Assembly (NCBI GenBank): GCA_900554615.1
Contig: USIB01000055.1
Span: forward strand, 1 to 8,307
DNA length: 8,307 nucleotides
Source of the DNA: an uncultured Mycoplasmatota bacterium
Lineage (GTDB): Bacteria > Bacillota_I > Bacilli_A > RF39 > UBA660
Reading direction: 5' to 3'
The notes under the pieces are model-generated. The model made no database searches and was not told the origin of the DNA. It saw only the letters and a list, made by a program, of their open reading frames with translations. Both the position numbers and the translations under genes were made by a program. Positions 6,219 to 8,307 of this stretch are shown in pieces (positions within the stretch are counted from its first letter, which is position 1; each line of letters opens with the position of its first letter).

Positions 6219-7208
6219 TTATTCTTTAACTAAATGTTTAACTTTCCAAGTATCAAATTCTTCTCTTTGCTCTTCAGTTTCAATTTCCATATGATAAAAA
6301 TGTTTAGTAAACTCACCACAAGAACTACCAACTTCTCTACCAGGAGGACTATAAGTTTTAATTCTAATATTTGATACTCTATTAGAAATCTCTCTTACCC
6401 ATAACTGCTCATTTTTACTTATCTCTAGTTCATTAATAGGATTAAATCTAATAAACTTTATTGTAATATTATATCTGTCAAGTAATTTACACATTCTATC
6501 AAGTTCTTTCATATCATCATTAACACCATTTATTAAAGTATAATGTATTTCTATAGGATCATTATTACTATGTAGCTTTACATACTTATTCATTAATACT
6601 TCATTCTTTTGTAATAAATTTCTATAACTAACTAAATATGCAAGAGCATCTTGAACAGAAACCTTAGTACTAGGAATTAATTCATATCTTTTTACATCAA
6701 TAGGATTATGTAAAGAAAAATGTACTTTAAGGGGCATATCTAAACTATTAACCATTTCACCCAATTTAATAATATTATCATTAGGCATCATCGTAGCAAG
6801 AGCATATCCAATATTCTTATAACCAAGTTTCTCTCTAATTAAATCTTCTTTTCTATATACATCTTCAATTAACTTCAAATTAAGAAGAGGCTCACCTACT
6901 CCCATAAAAGAAATAAGTAAATTCTCCTTATCAGTTCTTCTTTTACCATTAATAGATAATGTATTAATTAAACAATAAATAAAGTCTTCCCCTTTAATCG
7001 GAGTCATTACTTTATTAAGACCTTTATTAGTTAAATGACACATCTTACAACCTAAATTACAAAAATGATGAGTAGGAACACAAACTACATCTTTATCCTT
7101 CTTATTAAATAATAAAGACATTTCTATAATCTTATTATCCCCAACATCAAAAACAGTTTTTAATGTACCATCATTATAATCCTTAAAAGTACCAATTTTA
7201 TTAATCAT
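6219..7208 (-). CDS. Radical SAM methyltransferase of the RlmN/Cfr type, lacking the N-terminal domain
   Basis: A 329-residue radical SAM enzyme. Numbering from the ATG at 7208: Cys50, Cys54 and Cys57 (CNLGCKMC) bind the 4Fe-4S cluster. Cys43, seven residues before the first, and Cys297 (GSSCGEF) match the two extra cysteines of RlmN (C118 and C355 in E. coli), which resolve and carry the methyl group. GVGEPLLN (103-110), SLHNP (165-169), NGVND (227-231) and FNPI (255-258) fit RlmN/Cfr, and DGTLKTVF at 13-20 matches DGTRKYLF there. Known members methylate C2 or C8 of an adenine in 23S rRNA or tRNA. RlmN has about 110 residues before its resolving cysteine; this has 42, so the helical N-terminal domain is missing and the substrate may differ. 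The ATG at 7208 is preferred over TTG at 7223 because GGAGGT lies seven bases upstream. The gene has its own -10 box and no clear terminator. Confidence 0.88.
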   Translation of the reverse strand: MINKIGTFKDYNDGTLKTVFDVGDNKIIEMSLLFNKKDKDVVCVPTHHFCNLGCKMCHLTNKGLNKVMTPIKGEDFIYCLINTLSINGKRRTDKENLLISFMGVGEPLLNLKLIEDVYRKEDLIREKLGYKNIGYALATMMPNDNIIKLGEMVNSLDMPLKVHFSLHNPIDVKRYELIPSTKVSVQDALAYLVSYRNLLQKNEVLMNKYVKLHSNNDPIEIHYTLINGVNDDMKELDRMCKLLDRYNITIKFIRFNPINELEISKNEQLWVREISNRVSNIRIKTYSPPGREVGSSCGEFTKHFYHMEIETEEQREEFDTWKVKHLVKE

Positions 7209-7215
7209 AATTATT

Positions 7216-7221
7216 ACCTCC
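7216..7221 (-). promoter_or_regulatory. Ribosome-binding site that decides the radical SAM start
   Basis: GGAGGT on the minus strand, seven bases before the ATG at 7208. The longer TTG start would place this site inside the coding sequence and leave the TTG without one. Confidence 0.85.
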
Positions 7222-7238
7222 AACTACACTTGTTTTCT

Positions 7239-7267
7239 ATTATAACATACTTTTTAATAAAAGAAAA
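7239..7267 (-). promoter_or_regulatory. Promoter of the radical SAM gene (extended -10, weak -35)
   Basis: A perfect TATAAT (7244-7239) preceded by TGT gives an extended -10 on the minus strand. At the 17-nt spacing the -35 is TTTTCT (7267-7262), a poor match that lies inside the U-run of the upstream gene's terminator. The expected start point is near 7232, with a leader of about 24 nt carrying GGAGGT. Confidence 0.7.
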
Positions 7268-7291
7268 AAGAAATCTAATTAAATAGATTCC
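7256..7291 (-). terminator. Intrinsic terminator of the DHHW-like gene
   Basis: On the minus strand GGAAUCUA (7291-7284) pairs with UAGAUUUC (7277-7270) around a 6-nt loop, giving 8 bp with one G-U wobble. It is followed by UUUUUUCUUUUAUUA. It starts directly after the TAG stop, and its U-run overlaps the -35 position of the next promoter. Confidence 0.85.
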
Positions 7292-8307
7292 CTATCTAAT
7301 AGAAAAACTATTATTTATAGTTAATATACTATACATAAAAAGAACATCTTGATCATTAAATTTTATGTAATTATTCAAAATTCTTGAAGAAACATATCTA
7401 ATATCAACAACAGTAATTTTCTTATAACCTTCTATTAATAGAGGAACTAAACTACTGCCATAAGAATCACGAAAAACAATTAACTCTCTATTACTATTTG
7501 AAATAGGATTAACAATATCTATAATAGAAGATGCTCCTGATAAATATATATCATATTTATCTAATGATTTTATTTTATCATAATCATATATATTTGTATA
7601 TTGTTTAGTTTCATAATTATATACACTACTATTATCAATAGATGGATTAGATATTGTTTTTATAGTATCAATATCTTTGGTTACTGATAATCTACCAGCA
7701 TAACTCCCCTTAAAAGTAGTAACTGTATTTACAACATTATTATTAGTTATATCAAAATTCATTTGATTAGCAATAGTATTTGCAACATCAAATAAATCTT
7801 CTTGTTTCCAATGAGTATCGGTTTTATAATAATTATCAAGAGTTAATTTATCAAATATATTTATATAATTAATATTTGTTAAATTATTTTTCATCATATC
7901 TTGTAATTTATTATAATCAAGTTTTAAATTACCATTATTAACAAAATAATTTTTATCAGGTATAATAGTATAATAAATATTACTATTATCATTCAAATAT
8001 GTATCTTTTATATAATTAATCTTATTAGTTAAATTATTAATAGAATTGCTATTTAAAGGAAATATTTCTTCAATAATATAATCATCATACAAATATAAAT
8101 TATTATATTCACCTTTAGTAGATAATTCTATATCTATTTTAATTTTTCTAAAAGCATCTCTTTCTACAAATTGATCCGTAACATAAGAATCAAATTTCTT
8201 AAAATAAGTACCATCAAATAAACTTTTAGTAGTTAATTCTGGCATGGTAGCGAGTTTTCTTCTCTCTGCTATAGAAATATCAGTATCTTTTTTTATAACA
8301 TTAATCA
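7292..8307 (-). CDS. DHHW/AlgX-like SGNH-fold cell-surface protein (5' end outside the window)
   Basis: The reading frame stays open from the TAG at 7292 to the window edge, giving 338 complete codons. The ATG at 8245 is probably not the start, because the upstream codons read ...ISIAERRKLAT before MPELTTKSLFDG. This matches the usual entry of DHHW proteins, where a membrane anchor leads into an E-x-R-x-L-A stretch and then SLFDGTYFKKFDSYVTDQFVERDAF. Numbered from that ATG, DTHW is at 143-146 and FRDSYGSS at 258-265. D143, H145 and S261 would be the Asp, His and Ser of an AlgX/AlgJ-type SGNH hydrolase fold. Relatives acetylate exopolysaccharide or cell-wall sugars, usually beside an MBOAT acyltransferase; no such gene is in view, and the upstream neighbour is not visible. 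The sequence is rich in Asn, Asp, Ile and Tyr, as in other AT-rich genomes. Substrate is unknown. Confidence 0.85.
   Translation of the reverse strand, partial: INVIKKDTDISIAERRKLATMPELTTKSLFDGTYFKKFDSYVTDQFVERDAFRKIKIDIELSTKGEYNNLYLYDDYIIEEIFPLNSNSINNLTNKINYIKDTYLNDNSNIYYTIIPDKNYFVNNGNLKLDYNKLQDMMKNNLTNINYINIFDKLTLDNYYKTDTHWKQEDLFDVANTIANQMNFDITNNNVVNTVTTFKGSYAGRLSVTKDIDTIKTISNPSIDNSSVYNYETKQYTNIYDYDKIKSLDKYDIYLSGASSIIDIVNPISNSNRELIVFRDSYGSSLVPLLIEGYKKITVVDIRYVSSRILNNYIKFNDQDVLFMYSILTINNSFSIR

Noticed and set aside
7209..7223. TTG start for the radical SAM gene
   Set aside because: It would bury the excellent GGAGGT site in the coding sequence; the ATG at 7208 has the correct seven-base spacing.
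1..8307. UGA read as tryptophan, as in Mycoplasma
   Set aside because: The tryptophan codons checked are TGG and no in-frame TGA was seen. The lack of TGA stops among five genes is too small a sample to mean anything.

Overview
The window is AT-rich bacterial chromosome (about 30% G+C by eye). Every gene I can support lies on the minus strand, so transcription runs from high to low coordinates. RpoB and RpoC have Bacilli-type sequence. The order methyltransferase (YbxB/RsmC-like) - rpoB - rpoC is the Bacillus order, arginine is mostly AGA, and the Shine-Dalgarno sites are strong. Together these suggest a low-GC Bacillota or Mycoplasmatota-related organism, perhaps one of the uncultured gut Bacilli lineages (RF39-like); that last placement is a guess. 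Every tryptophan codon I checked is TGG and the five visible stops are TAA or TAG, so nothing here indicates UGA recoding.

Layout in transcription order. 8307-7292: 3' part of a DHHW/AlgX-like SGNH-fold protein whose N-terminus lies outside the window, ending in a clear intrinsic terminator. 7208-6219: a radical SAM enzyme of the RlmN/Cfr type that keeps all five key cysteines but lacks the usual N-terminal domain. 6153-5278: a single-pass membrane-anchored extracellular protein resembling DUF4163/DUF3298, with a terminator wrapped around its stop codon. 5277-5141: an intergenic stretch holding a 56-nt G+C-rich structured element, with a TATAAT box just upstream of it and a full promoter for the next gene just downstream. 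5140-4547: the YbxB-like rRNA methyltransferase, with a terminator hairpin whose loop is the stop codon. 4546-4384: the rpoB promoter region (A-tracts, a perfect inverted repeat over the -35, extended -10). 4383-772: complete rpoB. 772-1: the first 257 codons of rpoC, overlapping rpoB by one base.

How the genes relate. rpoB and rpoC form one translationally coupled operon encoding the two large RNA polymerase subunits. The genes upstream look mostly like separate short transcription units, each with its own -10 box and usually its own terminator. Leaders are very short and terminators abut the next promoter. The L10/L7-L12 genes that normally precede this cluster in Bacilli are absent. No phage, IS, CRISPR, tRNA or rRNA sequence was seen.

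The least explained item is the G+C-rich element at 5196-5251, which has two mutually exclusive folds, one of them with a possible kissing-loop contact. The RlmN-like enzyme without its N-terminal domain is the most unusual protein.
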